Shown here one piece after another: positions 17,801 through 26,721 of a stretch of DNA of 64,000 nt (position 1 is its first letter; every line of letters begins with the position of its first letter). A program made the translations under genes and the position numbers. The stretch lies in the NCBI RefSeq assembly GCF_004769555.1, contig NZ_RQFY01000001.1, forward strand, positions 682,001-746,000, read 5' to 3'. The notes beneath the pieces were generated by a model. It was not told the DNA's origin and searched no databases. It saw nothing but the letters and a program-made list of their open reading frames with translations. Origin of the DNA: Leptospira koniambonensis. Lineage in GTDB: Bacteria; Spirochaetota; Leptospiria; Leptospirales; Leptospiraceae.

Positions 17801-18634
17801 GTGCCCGAATCGGATAAACTTAAATCACTTCTTTATATCCTGACAGGGGCTCTATTCGTTTTAGTTTTATTGGATAAGTCTATGGGGAATAAGGTTACAT
17901 CTTCCCCCGGACAAGAATCCCCTTCTTTCTTTTCAAAATTTAATACAATCGGAAAAACAAATCCATTATCTCCTTCTTCTTCAGAGAACAAAGGAAAACA
18001 AACCCATGAACAGGTAATGGATCAGGCAGAAGACGAAATTTTAACCGAGTTAATGCAGAATGGAGAAAACTCTTCCTCTGAAGAAGTATCCTCCGATTCA
18101 AATGATCCGGAAGAAATGTTTATCCCGATCGTGGAAATGCCTAAGCCTGGGCCAACATCCGGACCTTCTCCAAAAATTCGTTTGGATCATTCTCCAGGAG
18201 AGATCAAACTTTACTTTCTGAAGTTTTATGGAAGAGGAAACAAAAGCCATTCTAGACTAGTTCAGCTGAAAAGAAAATTTGATCAAGGGGATAAGATCTT
18301 ATTTATATTGAAGGAACTTACCAAGGGACCTTCTTCAGACGAGAAGACACAAGGTGTTCTGAACGCACTTCCAAACAGAATGGAATATTCTAAAGAATAC
18401 TCTGTAGAAAATGGAATCTTAAAACTATATCTTGGTCCTGACTTCGAAGCAGGAGCAGGCCCCGAACTTCTGAAAGATAGAGTGGACCAGATCTGTTACA
18501 GCATTCTGGAAAATTCTGAGCTAAGAGGGATCAGGCTCTTTATTAATGGAAAACAAGTCCGCTCTCTAGGCGGCGTAGGACTTCCTATCCCGGAAGTTCT
18601 GACCAAAAATCCAAGAAAGATCGCTACTCTTTAA
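17801..18634 (+). CDS. Membrane-anchored GerMN-domain protein
   Basis: The protein has 277 residues from GTG 17801. One N-terminal membrane segment (about 7-24) is followed by a Ser/Pro/Glu-rich linker (30-125). A C-terminal GerMN-like domain (about 128-260) contains EIKLYFLKFYG, ELTKGPSSDEKTQGVLNALP and the final RLFINGKQVRSLGG. GerMN domains occur in GerM and in lipoprotein LpqB and are thought to bind cell-wall material. The protein would sit in the periplasm, held in the inner membrane. It is 57 bp after the HAD gene and may share its transcript. Confidence 0.72.
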   Translation: MPESDKLKSLLYILTGALFVLVLLDKSMGNKVTSSPGQESPSFFSKFNTIGKTNPLSPSSSENKGKQTHEQVMDQAEDEILTELMQNGENSSSEEVSSDSNDPEEMFIPIVEMPKPGPTSGPSPKIRLDHSPGEIKLYFLKFYGRGNKSHSRLVQLKRKFDQGDKILFILKELTKGPSSDEKTQGVLNALPNRMEYSKEYSVENGILKLYLGPDFEAGAGPELLKDRVDQICYSILENSELRGIRLFINGKQVRSLGGVGLPIPEVLTKNPRKIATL

Positions 18635-18677
18635 ACAAATCTTTTCGATTTCTGTTTATTTTTCTTGAATAAATAGC

Positions 18678-18689
18678 ACGATCGGTCGT
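18678..18689. promoter_or_regulatory. TetR-type operator-like palindrome
   Basis: ACGATCGGTCGT is a near-palindrome 11 bp upstream of the tetR ATG at 18701, in an A+T-rich leader. The ACGA...TCGT form is common among TetR-family operators, suggesting autoregulation. A related perfect palindrome lies ahead of icmF at 60097. Confidence 0.55.
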
Positions 18690-18700
18690 TCTTTTCATTT

Positions 18701-19321
18701 ATGATCTCTGGCGGAAAACTAAGCCAAGAAACCAGGAACCGTATTTTAGATAAAGGACTCCAAGTAGTAAGCAAATCCGGTCTAGAAGGTTTAAGTCTTG
18801 GTCCTTTGGCAGAACTTTCAGGTATGTCTAAAAGTGGATTATTCGCCCATTTCGGCTCCAAAGAAGAAATTCAAATTTCCATTCTAGATCACACTGCAGA
18901 GTTCTCTAAAACAAAAGTTTTGGAACCTGCCTTAAGATCTAAGGAAGGACTTCCTAGACTTCGTTCCTTAGTAAAACATTGGATGGGTTGGTCTAAAAAA
19001 GCGGGACTACCTGGGGGATGCCCAATTGCCGCAGGATTATTTGAATTGGATGATTCAAAAGGTCCAGTCCGACAAAGACTATTGTCAATGGAATCTGAAT
19101 GGAGAACTCTTTTAAAAAAGCTCGCAAAGGAATGTGTGGATCTGAAAGAATTAAGATCTGATCTGGATCTAGATCAATTTGTCTGGGAACTTTGTGGGAT
19201 CTATTTAGTTCATCATACTTCCTTACGATTTTTAAAAGATCCTAAGGCAGATTATAGAGCAAATAGATCATTCGAAGATCTGTTAGAAAGATCCAAACCT
19301 AAAAGAAAAACCAAAAAATAA
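18701..19321 (+). CDS. TetR family transcriptional regulator
   Basis: The protein has 206 residues. The N-terminal HTH (about 10-55) includes LAELSGMSKSGLFAHFGSKE. The C-terminal part (GGCPIAAGLFELDDSKGPVR) resembles the TetR_C_13-type ligand domain found with YcdC-like or lipid-responsive regulators. An operator-like palindrome sits immediately upstream, so negative autoregulation is likely. The two small membrane protein genes that follow after 11 and 2 bp are the likely regulated partners in one operon. Confidence 0.9.
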   Translation: MISGGKLSQETRNRILDKGLQVVSKSGLEGLSLGPLAELSGMSKSGLFAHFGSKEEIQISILDHTAEFSKTKVLEPALRSKEGLPRLRSLVKHWMGWSKKAGLPGGCPIAAGLFELDDSKGPVRQRLLSMESEWRTLLKKLAKECVDLKELRSDLDLDQFVWELCGIYLVHHTSLRFLKDPKADYRANRSFEDLLERSKPKRKTKK

Positions 19322-19332
19322 AAGAGAGAGCA

Positions 19333-19797
19333 ATGTATCCATATTTATTAATACTTCATTCATTCACAAGATGGGTCGTTCTATTCTTACTAGTATTCAC
19401 CTTGGTTAGATGTATCCGAGGAATCCTATTAAAAAAGAATTTTGAAAAATGGGATAATTTAGGAAGGATACTAACGATTGCATTTTCACATTTTCAGTTG
19501 GTACTAGGATTTTTTCTATATTTCAAAAGCCCGATCGTTCAGGCTTTTTTCCAAGATCCCATAGGAGCCTTGCAAATATCAGATATAAGATTTTTCGCTT
19601 TGATCCATATTTCTATCATGATCATTTCGGTAGTATTTCTTACCATTGGATCTGCGGTCTCCAAACGTAAGAAAGAAGATTCTGAAAAATTCAAAAGTTT
19701 ATTCCTATGGATCTTAATCTCGATAATTTTAATGTTTATCGCGATCCCTTGGCCTTTTTCTCCATTCGCACATAGACCCTATATCAGAGAGTTTTAG
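19333..19797 (+). CDS. Small four-helix integral membrane protein
   Basis: This 154-residue, strongly hydrophobic protein has about four transmembrane segments (5-27, 45-65, 90-112, 125-145). RBS AGAGAGAG precedes the ATG. His residues in the first and third helices (LHSFTRWVV, FALIHISIMII) recall small cytochrome b-like membrane proteins, but no haem motif is certain. It sits between a TetR gene and a DUF3817 gene in one operon and presumably acts in the inner membrane under that regulator. Confidence 0.75.
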   Translation: MYPYLLILHSFTRWVVLFLLVFTLVRCIRGILLKKNFEKWDNLGRILTIAFSHFQLVLGFFLYFKSPIVQAFFQDPIGALQISDIRFFALIHISIMIISVVFLTIGSAVSKRKKEDSEKFKSLFLWILISIILMFIAIPWPFSPFAHRPYIREF

Positions 19798-19799
19798 AA

Positions 19800-20102
19800 A
19801 TGACAAAATTTTTTACAACAGAGCTTGGAAGGCTCAGACTTTTAGGTTTTTTAGAAGGAACATCCCTACTTCTTCTAATATTTATAGGAATGCCTTTAAA
19901 ATATTATTTCGGATCTCCGGATATTGTTAAACTTTTAGGCCCTATTCATGGAGGATTGTTTCTTTTATTCCTTCTTGGAACATTTCATTTCTCGATCGAG
20001 AATTCATGGAGTTTTAAAGAAAGGACTTGGAAGGTAGCACTTGGCTCAGTCTTTCCATTTGGAACTTTTTATATAGATAGTACCATTCTCAAAAAATTAT
20101 AA
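19800..20102 (+). CDS. DUF3817 integral membrane protein
   Basis: This 100-residue protein has three transmembrane segments and the family signature: LLGFLEGTSLLLLIFIGMPL, then LKYYFG and GPIHGGLFLLFLLG. The family has no assigned biochemical role. It begins 2 bp after the preceding membrane-protein gene, so the two are probably translated together and regulated by the upstream TetR. Confidence 0.85.
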   Translation: MTKFFTTELGRLRLLGFLEGTSLLLLIFIGMPLKYYFGSPDIVKLLGPIHGGLFLLFLLGTFHFSIENSWSFKERTWKVALGSVFPFGTFYIDSTILKKL

Positions 20103-20152
20103 CTAGTCCAAAATCCATCCCTTTGCGGATAAGTTTTGTAGCAATCCCAACC

Positions 20153-20210
20153 TCGCAGTTAATACTGCGATATTCCAATTTAAACTGCGATGTAGGAACT
20201 ACTACATCGC
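20153..20210. repeat. Tandem hairpins including palindromic element copy 4
   Basis: TCGCAGT-taat-ACTGCGA (20153-20170) is followed by GCGATGTAG-gaacta-CTACATCGC (20187-20210). The second contains TGTAGGAACTACTACA (20191-20206), a variant of the dispersed 16-bp element. They lie between the DUF3817 gene and the GGDEF gene and may end transcription of the TetR operon. Confidence 0.6.
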
Positions 20211-20346
20211 GCTCCTAAAGCGAGAGCCTATTTATCCTAACGCATTAGAATTCCAATCTTCTGACAAAAACGACAATCACTTGCCCTAGAATTTTTTTGA
20301 CTAAAATTAGATTCTTCCTTGCTCGGAGATACGTTATGCTTGAACC

Positions 20347-21651
20347 GTGGTCTTATTATGGAGGTTTTTCCAAAAAGCCTTCCATGCGGAAATGAAAACA
20401 ATGTTCAAGTGGTTCCCAGGCATAGACCGGAGAATTCGCTTACTATCTAAGCGGATCTTCTTTAATCGGTATCCCCAAGGATTTTTAGAGACCAATTGGA
20501 GCGAAATTCGCCAATCCTTGGTGGCCCACTATTCTCTTTGCATCGTAATCAGTTTAATTACCTATTTCCTGCCGAATTCGCGGGACTTCGAAGATGAGTC
20601 TCTGATCCTACTCCAATCTAGCCGGATCACGTTAATTGTTCTTTCTCTTGTTTTCCTTTGGAGACATGCACGTAAAAAAGATTGGGTCCCTAAAAAACTG
20701 GAGTTCTATAAGGTATGGACTTCTTCTACCCTTCTCATCTCCTTCTTTCCTTTTTTATATCTCGATAAGGTCCATTACGATGTCTATCTTCACCAGGCAT
20801 CTGCGATCTTACTTAGTATGAACCTTCTTCTTTGGTTAACCACTACCACTGCGGTTGCTACAAACCTTGCATTTTGTTTGATGTTCTTAGGCGTATGCTA
20901 TTTAGGAGATTCTCCTGTAGAGGCCATGCAAGAGTTTCCGATCCTTCTCACCTATCTATTCGTAGGAACTTTCGGGAATGTGATCATGAACTATTGGAGA
21001 ACCATGGATTACAGGGATAAAAGAAAATTATCCGGCGCGGTCCTGAGACTACAGGCAAAAAATCTGCATATCAGAATGATCTCCAACTTGGATGATCTTA
21101 CTGATCTTTATAATCGCAGATATCTAATAGAACAATTCGATATATTCAAGAAGAGAGCAAGACGTCATCAGTTCCAAATGGCACTTGTGATCTTGGATCT
21201 AGATCATTTAAAAGAGATCAATGATAAATACGGACATATGGCAGGAGACGACGCACTCCAAACTCTTTCTGCAGTTATGAAGTCCAGAGTGAGATCCACT
21301 GATATTTGTGCTCGTATTGGTGGAGACGAATTCTGTGTTCTTTTAGATTCAGTAGATCCTAAAAGTCTAAAAACTTTATGTGAGTCCTTACGTAAAGGTG
21401 TAGAAGCTCATGCACTTTCTGTCAGAGATCCGAACGACAAGCCAGTGAATATCACTGTATCCATAGGCGCTGCCATTCTCTCTTATGATGAAGATTTTAC
21501 TTTCGATGATCTATACCAATCCATTGATTCTGGATTGTATAAATCAAAATCCGCTGGTCGAAACAGAGTTACAATAGTAGAAGCTACTAAGCTAAATACT
21601 AAGGTTGATCTTTCTGCTTCTTGGCCGGAGGAAGTTCGTATATATAAGTAA
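20347..21651 (+). CDS. Membrane-bound diguanylate cyclase (GGDEF)
   Basis: The protein has up to 434 residues. The first GTG (20347) is used here; ATG 20392 and ATG 20401 are also possible and none has a clear ribosome site. About six transmembrane helices (roughly 60-215) form a sensory membrane domain. A C-terminal GGDEF domain has an intact ARIGGDEFCVLL and the metal/GTP motif LVILDLDHLKEINDKYGHMAGDDAL, so it should make cyclic di-GMP. No clear RxxD inhibitory site stands out. The gene's last 53 bp overlap the convergent lipoprotein gene. Confidence 0.88.
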   Translation: MVLLWRFFQKAFHAEMKTMFKWFPGIDRRIRLLSKRIFFNRYPQGFLETNWSEIRQSLVAHYSLCIVISLITYFLPNSRDFEDESLILLQSSRITLIVLSLVFLWRHARKKDWVPKKLEFYKVWTSSTLLISFFPFLYLDKVHYDVYLHQASAILLSMNLLLWLTTTTAVATNLAFCLMFLGVCYLGDSPVEAMQEFPILLTYLFVGTFGNVIMNYWRTMDYRDKRKLSGAVLRLQAKNLHIRMISNLDDLTDLYNRRYLIEQFDIFKKRARRHQFQMALVILDLDHLKEINDKYGHMAGDDALQTLSAVMKSRVRSTDICARIGGDEFCVLLDSVDPKSLKTLCESLRKGVEAHALSVRDPNDKPVNITVSIGAAILSYDEDFTFDDLYQSIDSGLYKSKSAGRNRVTIVEATKLNTKVDLSASWPEEVRIYK

Positions 21652-21997
21652 GTTCGCAGTATTCTCCGTCGCCAAAATATTTCTGCTCTTTTTGTTCTAA
21701 GAAGAATTGTCTATGCTTTTGGTCTGATTCCAACTCATCCAATCTTTGGGTGACTTGCAATTTTGCAGCCTCACAAGAAGTCTTTTTCATTTTGAAAAGA
21801 TCCTGCTCTTCTACGGAAGGAACGGAAGCTCTTCCGATTGCAACGAATTGGTATTTATGAGGACCCAAGGTCTTTACGCTGACTCCGGTATCCATATGGA
21901 TCCTTTCTCTATGAGAATCCAAACAATTTGATACACAAAATAGAAATCCACAGATCGCGGATAACTGCAGTATTTTAGAGCTCAAAGATTTTTTCAT
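21599..21997 (-). CDS. Putative small lipoprotein
   Basis: The protein has 132 residues with a strong ribosome site (GGGGGAAGA before ATG 21997). The N-terminus is a lipoprotein signal: Lys-Lys, hydrophobic stretch, then CGFLFCVSNC, with Cys25 the likely lipidated residue in the relaxed spirochaetal lipobox. The mature part is charged and Gln-rich, without a recognised domain. Its 3' end overlaps the convergent diguanylate cyclase gene by 53 bp, so the coding potential of the overlap is shared. Confidence 0.7.
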   Translation of the reverse strand: MKKSLSSKILQLSAICGFLFCVSNCLDSHRERIHMDTGVSVKTLGPHKYQFVAIGRASVPSVEEQDLFKMKKTSCEAAKLQVTQRLDELESDQKHRQFFLEQKEQKYFGDGEYCELTYIYELPPAKKQKDQP

Positions 21998-22087
21998 TCT
22001 TCCCCCGTTCGAATCTATCTATTTAGGAAAGTTTACGGACTAAGTCATCCGGATTTTTGAAAAAAATTTACAAAGACAAGAAAAAGA

Positions 22088-23188
22088 TCAAACTGCGGAA
22101 AGTTCTCTTCCCTCATATCTTTCGTAATTATAGAGAAGGTCTCTTCTTTTAGGTGTAAATCCACCTTCTTTCAAGAACTTGACGGCTTCTTTTTCAGTTT
22201 TCAGACCGAAGGAACGTAACACATTCTCTTCGATCACCACGGAAGAAATATCATCCGCACCACTTGTAAGCGCCAACTGACCCACACCTTTTCCGAGAAC
22301 CATCACAGAAGTTTCAATATGTTTAATATTGTCTAAGAAGATCCTGCAAATCCCAAGGACTTTCAGATATTCTTGTGTAGAAACTGCTCTTACTTTAAAT
22401 CTTTTTGTTTGTGGTTGGAATGTCCAAGGAATAAAGGAAAGAAATCCTCCAGTCCTATCCTGAAGATTGCGAACTACTGTAAGATGTTCTATGACTTCTT
22501 CTTTGGTTTCTTCTGAACCAAAAACAATATTTGCACTTCCGAGCAGCCCTGCTTCATGACAGGTTTCCATTGCACGAACCCATTCTTCAGTAGTGGCTTT
22601 TTTAGGAGAGATGATGTTTCTCATTCTATCCGTTAAAATTTCGGCGCCTGCTCCAGGAACAGAATCCAAACCGACTGATTTCAAGATTTGTAAAACTTCG
22701 AATAAAGATTTGCCTGTGATTTTTTCTAAATTGATAATTTCTACAGGAGAGAATGCACGAATATGCATGTCAGGGTATTTGGATTTTACAGTGGAGATCA
22801 CATCCAAATAATAATCGAAAGGGAGATCTGGATAAACTCCACCTTGCAAAAACATTTGGTCCGCTCCTTCCGAAACGGCATAATCCATTTTTTCTAATAT
22901 TTCTTCTTTAGAAAGTACGTAACCTTTTCCATTCCCAATCTCGTCCATGAAAGAACAAAAATTGCATTCAACATTACAATAATTAGTGTAGTTCACTACT
23001 CTGAACATTGTGTAACTTGCACTAGTGTGAGGGAGAACTCTCTCCCTCAAGGCTCTAGCAGTTGCCATAATTTTAAGATGATCTCCAGACTCGTACAACT
23101 CCAACGCTTCCGCAGGAGAAATACGTTCTCCGTCTAAGGCTTTTTCTAATATAGAATCTGTGGAATGATTTGGGAATATTTGGCTCAT
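22088..23188 (-). CDS. mqnC: Radical SAM protein of the MqnC/CofH family, likely dehypoxanthine futalosine cyclase
   Basis: The protein has 366 residues. The radical SAM cluster motif is [12 protein letters not shown] (Cys71, Cys75, Cys78). [31 protein letters not shown] and the late segment [23 protein letters not shown] match MqnC/CofH-type enzymes. MqnC forms the spiro ring of cyclic dehypoxanthine futalosine in the futalosine route to menaquinone. No other mqn gene is adjacent, so MqnE or another relative remains possible. Confidence 0.78.
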   Translation of the reverse strand: MSQIFPNHSTDSILEKALDGERISPAEALELYESGDHLKIMATARALRERVLPHTSASYTMFRVVNYTNYCNVECNFCSFMDEIGNGKGYVLSKEEILEKMDYAVSEGADQMFLQGGVYPDLPFDYYLDVISTVKSKYPDMHIRAFSPVEIINLEKITGKSLFEVLQILKSVGLDSVPGAGAEILTDRMRNIISPKKATTEEWVRAMETCHEAGLLGSANIVFGSEETKEEVIEHLTVVRNLQDRTGGFLSFIPWTFQPQTKRFKVRAVSTQEYLKVLGICRIFLDNIKHIETSVMVLGKGVGQLALTSGADDISSVVIEENVLRSFGLKTEKEAVKFLKEGGFTPKRRDLLYNYERYEGRELSAV

Positions 23189-23343
23189 CTGGATGGAAAG
23201 TTTTCTTCCTTAACTTTTTCAAAGTTTTCTATTTCTTCAAAAATGCACGTCCTTTTTAAATCACATTCTTATTTATTGCGATTGAGTCGCAGTTAAATAT
23301 GTACACGATTTAAAAGAAGAAGGGACCGGATCTTTTCTAAATA

Positions 23344-23359
23344 TGTAGGAATTCCTACA
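23344..23359. repeat. Dispersed 16-bp palindromic element, copy 5 (perfect)
   Basis: TGTAGGAATTCCTACA, a perfect palindrome, lies in the divergent region between mqnC and the iron-sulphur oxidoreductase, about 95 bp before the latter's ATG. Confidence 0.7.
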
Positions 23360-23454
23360 AAGAGACTAAGTATCTTTTTTCCTGGACAGGGCGCCTCCTA
23401 ATCAGTAGCCTGCTATGAAAGACCATCCAAATACAAAGGGTAACCTGAAAAACT

Positions 23455-25536
23455 ATGGCTATTTCTCAAATCGCCTTCCACGTGATCTTCACGGCTCTAT
23501 TTATCGTAGCAAATGTTGTATTCGTTCGTGCCATTCTCTACAGATTAAATCTTGTATTTAATGCTAGAAAGGCAAACGGAACTGAAAACTTCCTGGAACA
23601 TAAAAACTGGGGATTCCGGATCAAAAGTTTCGTATTAAACGTAATCTTACAAAAAAAGAACTTTAAAGAACCAGTACGCGGTATCATGCACGCATTCGTA
23701 TTTTACGGATTCGTCACTTACTTACTGCATACTACCAGTCAGTTTATCTCCGGTGTATTTGGATATGCGTTGGATGATCCTTACAAATTCACCTTAGTTG
23801 GAAGTTTATTCGGAGAAACTGCGAACCATTATTATGAAGCTGCTCTTCAAGTAGTTTCCATTTTGGTATTAGTAGGACTCGGCTTCTTTGCATGGAGACG
23901 TTGGATCCAAAAAGCAAAAGGATTAGATGTTCATTCTCCAGCTTCTGCAATCGTAATCTCAATGATCTCCATACTCATGGTCTCTACCCTATTGGGAGAA
24001 GGTGCAAGAGCAGTTGGAGCAGATTACGCTAACCCATTCCATGATGCGGCTCCAATCGCTAGCGCAATCGGATCCTTTTGGGAATTGATCGGTATAGAAT
24101 ATTCTTCCGCTGATCTAGTTTTCCAAATCATGTGGTGGACACATATTCTTTCAGTGTTCGCGTTCATGTTGTATGTTCCAACATCCAAACACGCACACTT
24201 GATCTTCGCGCCATTTAACTATTTCTTACAATCAGATACTCCTAAGGGTGCTCTTTCTAAATTAAATCTGGAAGATGAGACTGCTGTTTGGGGTGTTACA
24301 AGAACGGAAGACTTCCCTTGGCCAAACCTTTTAGACGGACTTTCTTGTATTGAGTGTGGTCGCTGCCAAGTGCAATGTCCTGCAAACAGAACAGGTAAAG
24401 TTCTAAATCCTAAAGCGATCATCGTGGAATTAAAACACGCGCTTATGGATAAAATGCCAGAAGTTGTAAAGATCAGAGAAACGAATCCAGAAGGAGCTGC
24501 AGATGCAGTTGCTGCATTAGATACTTCTGTGATCGGAAAATATGAAGGACTTTCAGAAGAAGCTCTTTGGGGATGTACTACTTGTTACGCTTGCGTAGAA
24601 GCTTGTCCTGTTGGAAACAACCAAGTGAACGCAATCATGGAAATGAGAAGACACTTAGTACTTGTTGATTCTAACTTCCCTGCTGAATTACAAGGTGCAT
24701 TCGTAAACATGGAAAACAACTCCAACCCTTGGGGAGTTGCTGCGCACTCCAGAGCGGATTGGGCAGAAGGTCTTGGCGTTAAAACCATGGCAGAAGATTC
24801 CAATGTGGATGTTCTATACTGGGTAGGCTGCGCTGGAGCTTTTGATGATCGTAACAAAAGGATCGCTCAGTCCTTCGTTAAGATCATGCAAAAAGCAGAT
24901 GTTAAGTTCGGTATCTTAGGAACTGAAGAAGGATGTTCCGGAGATTCTGCTCGTAGAGGTGGTAACGAATACCTCTACCAAACATTAGCACAATCTAATG
25001 TGGATACAATGAACGGATACAATGTGAAAAAGGTTGTAACGGCTTGTCCTCACTGCTATAACACAATCAAAAATGAATATCCTCAGTTCGGTGGAAACTT
25101 CGAAGTAATTCACCACTCTGAATTCATCAATGAACTTTCTAAAGAAGGAAAGATCGATGTAGGCGTTGCAGAAGATGCAAATGCTGGAAAGTATACCTAC
25201 CACGACTCCTGCTATATCGGTAGATATAACGACAACTACGAGAATCCAAGAGACCTGGTTAAAAAGGTTTCCGGTGGAAAACTCGCAGAAGCTTCTGACC
25301 ACCACTCCAAAGGACTTTGCTGCGGTGCAGGTGGAGCTCAGATGTGGATGGAAGAGCATGGCGAAAGGGTCAACGTTAAGAGATCCAATCAGCTTCTGGA
25401 TACCGGGGCGACTACGATCGCAACCGCTTGTCCTTTCTGTATCACTATGATCACAGACGGAGTAAAACAAGAAGGAAAGATCGAAGAAGTAAAAGTAAAA
25501 GATATCGCGGAACTAGTCGCGGAAAACTTAAAATAA
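23455..25536 (+). CDS. Membrane-anchored iron-sulphur oxidoreductase with CCG domains (HdrD/FadF-like)
   Basis: The protein has 693 residues. About five N-terminal transmembrane helices (5-255) resemble the cytochrome b subunit of nitrate reductase (NarI/HdrE-like). Two 4Fe-4S motifs follow, CIECGRCQVQCP near 298 and CTTCYACVEACP near 373. Two CCG cysteine-rich domains end the protein, marked by TEEGCSGDSARRG with ACPHCYNTI and by KGLCCGAGGAQMW with ATACPFCITM. Such fusions are thought to pass electrons between quinones and flavoproteins such as ETF during fatty-acid oxidation. No etf genes lie beside it. A terminator follows. Confidence 0.85.
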   Translation: MAISQIAFHVIFTALFIVANVVFVRAILYRLNLVFNARKANGTENFLEHKNWGFRIKSFVLNVILQKKNFKEPVRGIMHAFVFYGFVTYLLHTTSQFISGVFGYALDDPYKFTLVGSLFGETANHYYEAALQVVSILVLVGLGFFAWRRWIQKAKGLDVHSPASAIVISMISILMVSTLLGEGARAVGADYANPFHDAAPIASAIGSFWELIGIEYSSADLVFQIMWWTHILSVFAFMLYVPTSKHAHLIFAPFNYFLQSDTPKGALSKLNLEDETAVWGVTRTEDFPWPNLLDGLSCIECGRCQVQCPANRTGKVLNPKAIIVELKHALMDKMPEVVKIRETNPEGAADAVAALDTSVIGKYEGLSEEALWGCTTCYACVEACPVGNNQVNAIMEMRRHLVLVDSNFPAELQGAFVNMENNSNPWGVAAHSRADWAEGLGVKTMAEDSNVDVLYWVGCAGAFDDRNKRIAQSFVKIMQKADVKFGILGTEEGCSGDSARRGGNEYLYQTLAQSNVDTMNGYNVKKVVTACPHCYNTIKNEYPQFGGNFEVIHHSEFINELSKEGKIDVGVAEDANAGKYTYHDSCYIGRYNDNYENPRDLVKKVSGGKLAEASDHHSKGLCCGAGGAQMWMEEHGERVNVKRSNQLLDTGATTIATACPFCITMITDGVKQEGKIEEVKVKDIAELVAENLK

Positions 25537-25561
25537 GAAGAAGTTTAATATCTTTGAATGG

Positions 25562-25593
25562 AAGCCTCGGCAGTAATGTCGGGGCTTTTTTAT
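25562..25593 (+). terminator. Rho-independent terminator of the iron-sulphur oxidoreductase gene
   Basis: An 11-bp stem (AAGCCTCGGCA / TGTCGGGGCTT with two G-U pairs), a GTAA loop and a following T-run lie 26 bp after the stop codon. Confidence 0.85.
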
Positions 25594-25825
25594 TTTAAGG
25601 AAGATCGTTCTGTAATCGGTGGATTTGCGGTGTTGGAGTTCCTATATCAGATGAAACGCTCGCAAAGGCAAAAAAATAGCGGAATGTTTCCATCCCGCCC
25701 TGAATCATCTGGTGCAAATACATTATATACGACGGCGCAAATATACGCCACACTACAGGAAATTATTTATTTTCTTTAGAAATAAATTTCGGGATCAAAA
25801 ACTAGACTAAAAGGATTAGATATCC
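25594..25825. other. Gene-free stretch after the terminator
   Basis: No supported gene was found. A 73-codon frame here runs through the terminator hairpin and has no ribosome site. The region leads into the pseudogene remnant at 25826 and marks the left edge of a low-G+C accessory patch. Confidence 0.4.
25631..25646. repeat. Dispersed palindromic element, copy 6 (degenerate)
   Basis: TGTTGGAGTTCCTATA keeps the GGAGTTCC core but has diverged at one end. It lies in the gene-poor region after the terminator. Confidence 0.4.
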
Positions 25826-26046
25826 CTATTGATTCCCTGCATTTTCCTGTAATTTTTTCACAAACTTCTCATATAGTTTGTTCTCGGTATCTAACAATGT
25901 TTGCTGTCCGTTGTAAATGGAGTATGCTCTTTAAAAGTGGATTCCAATAGGATCTCTCCAGTTTCGATATCCACCCCTTTTAGGATAATTTCTGCTGGTA
26001 AATGTTTGCGAAGTATAGGTTTTGCAACTGGGCAAATAAAGGAATC
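25826..26046 (-). pseudogene. Frameshifted remnant of an unidentified gene
   Basis: Two adjacent minus-strand frames look coding but are split by a frameshift near 25930. The upstream part reads SFICPVAKPILRKHLPAEII and continues LKGVDIETGEILLESTF; the downstream part reads SIYNGQQTLLDTENKLYEKF and ends KKLQENAGNQ at TAG 25826-25828. No start codon or ribosome site remains, and an in-frame TAA lies at 26047-26049. VDIETGEIL is the kind of strand found in CsgG-like outer-membrane-associated lipoproteins, but the parent family is not certain. Confidence 0.55.
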
Positions 26047-26070
26047 TTAGAAGAAAGCCAGAAACGTATA

Positions 26071-26271
26071 TTAAACCTTGGGTGCTTTTTCTATATTTTC
26101 TTCTTCAACAGCCAGGATAGCCAAAGTATTCCCATCATTGTCTAAAAATTCAATTTCATATGCAACACGAGGATCATGATAAACAAAAACAATCGTTCCA
26201 ATAGCTCCTGCAGGAATCGAATCTATACTTCGTTTTAATCTTACAATTTCATGCTCTTTAAAAGGTGACAT
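26071..26271 (-). CDS. DUF4926 domain protein
   Basis: This 66-residue protein fits the DUF4926 pattern: an opening EHEIVRLKRSIDSIPAGAIG, then VYHDPRVAYEIEF and a final acidic segment. It is a small SH3-like beta fold with no known biochemical role, often found among accessory or toxin-linked genes. It is the last of four small minus-strand genes in an A+T-rich patch. The start at ATG 26271 has only a weak GGA upstream. Confidence 0.75.
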   Translation of the reverse strand: MSPFKEHEIVRLKRSIDSIPAGAIGTIVFVYHDPRVAYEIEFLDNDGNTLAILAVEEENIEKAPKV

Positions 26272-26313
26272 TAAAAATCCAATAGCCTTCAGTTAGTCTA
26301 TAATTCCAACAAT

Positions 26314-26709
26314 TTACGTATATTTCCTTACTTCCCCAGTGGCACGAAGTAAGAACCTATAAACTTCCCAGACATCTCGTAGCCTTTCTTTCCCACCTAA
26401 AACTTTCACCTCAATTCGACTACCGTCTTTTCTTTCAATTGAAATAGATTCGGCGACTTCCTTTTGTTCTATAACTTTTAAATTTAAAATTTCATTATAT
26501 TCAATATATTCAGATTTTTCTTCTGATTGAATAATATACATTCCCAAATCAGTGAACAAGATTGAATCTTCAAAATAAGATGAGGAGTTTAAATAAATTC
26601 CTAAAATTTCATTCTGAGCGATCTTATGAAGACTTGAAGGCACTTCCGAATGAAAATCATTTAGTTTTTCTAAGATACGATATGATAGTTGTTGTATCTT
26701 ATTTTTCAT
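26314..26709 (-). CDS. Hypothetical protein (accessory patch)
   Basis: This is a 131-residue cytosolic-looking protein without signal or membrane segments. The central part (ILFTDLGMYIIQSEEKSEYI, then a Glu/Lys-rich strand region) has the alternating pattern of a PH-like beta sandwich. No family was recognised. It is spaced 12 bp from the next gene upstream and shares its style, so the two probably form one transcript. Confidence 0.65.
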   Translation of the reverse strand: MKNKIQQLSYRILEKLNDFHSEVPSSLHKIAQNEILGIYLNSSSYFEDSILFTDLGMYIIQSEEKSEYIEYNEILNLKVIEQKEVAESISIERKDGSRIEVKVLGGKERLRDVWEVYRFLLRATGEVRKYT

Positions 26710-26721
26710 CGAATGGGTAGA

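Noticed and set aside
25558..25779. Short plus-strand frame after the iron-sulphur gene
   Set aside because: It runs through the terminator stem, lacks a ribosome site and shows no family resemblance.
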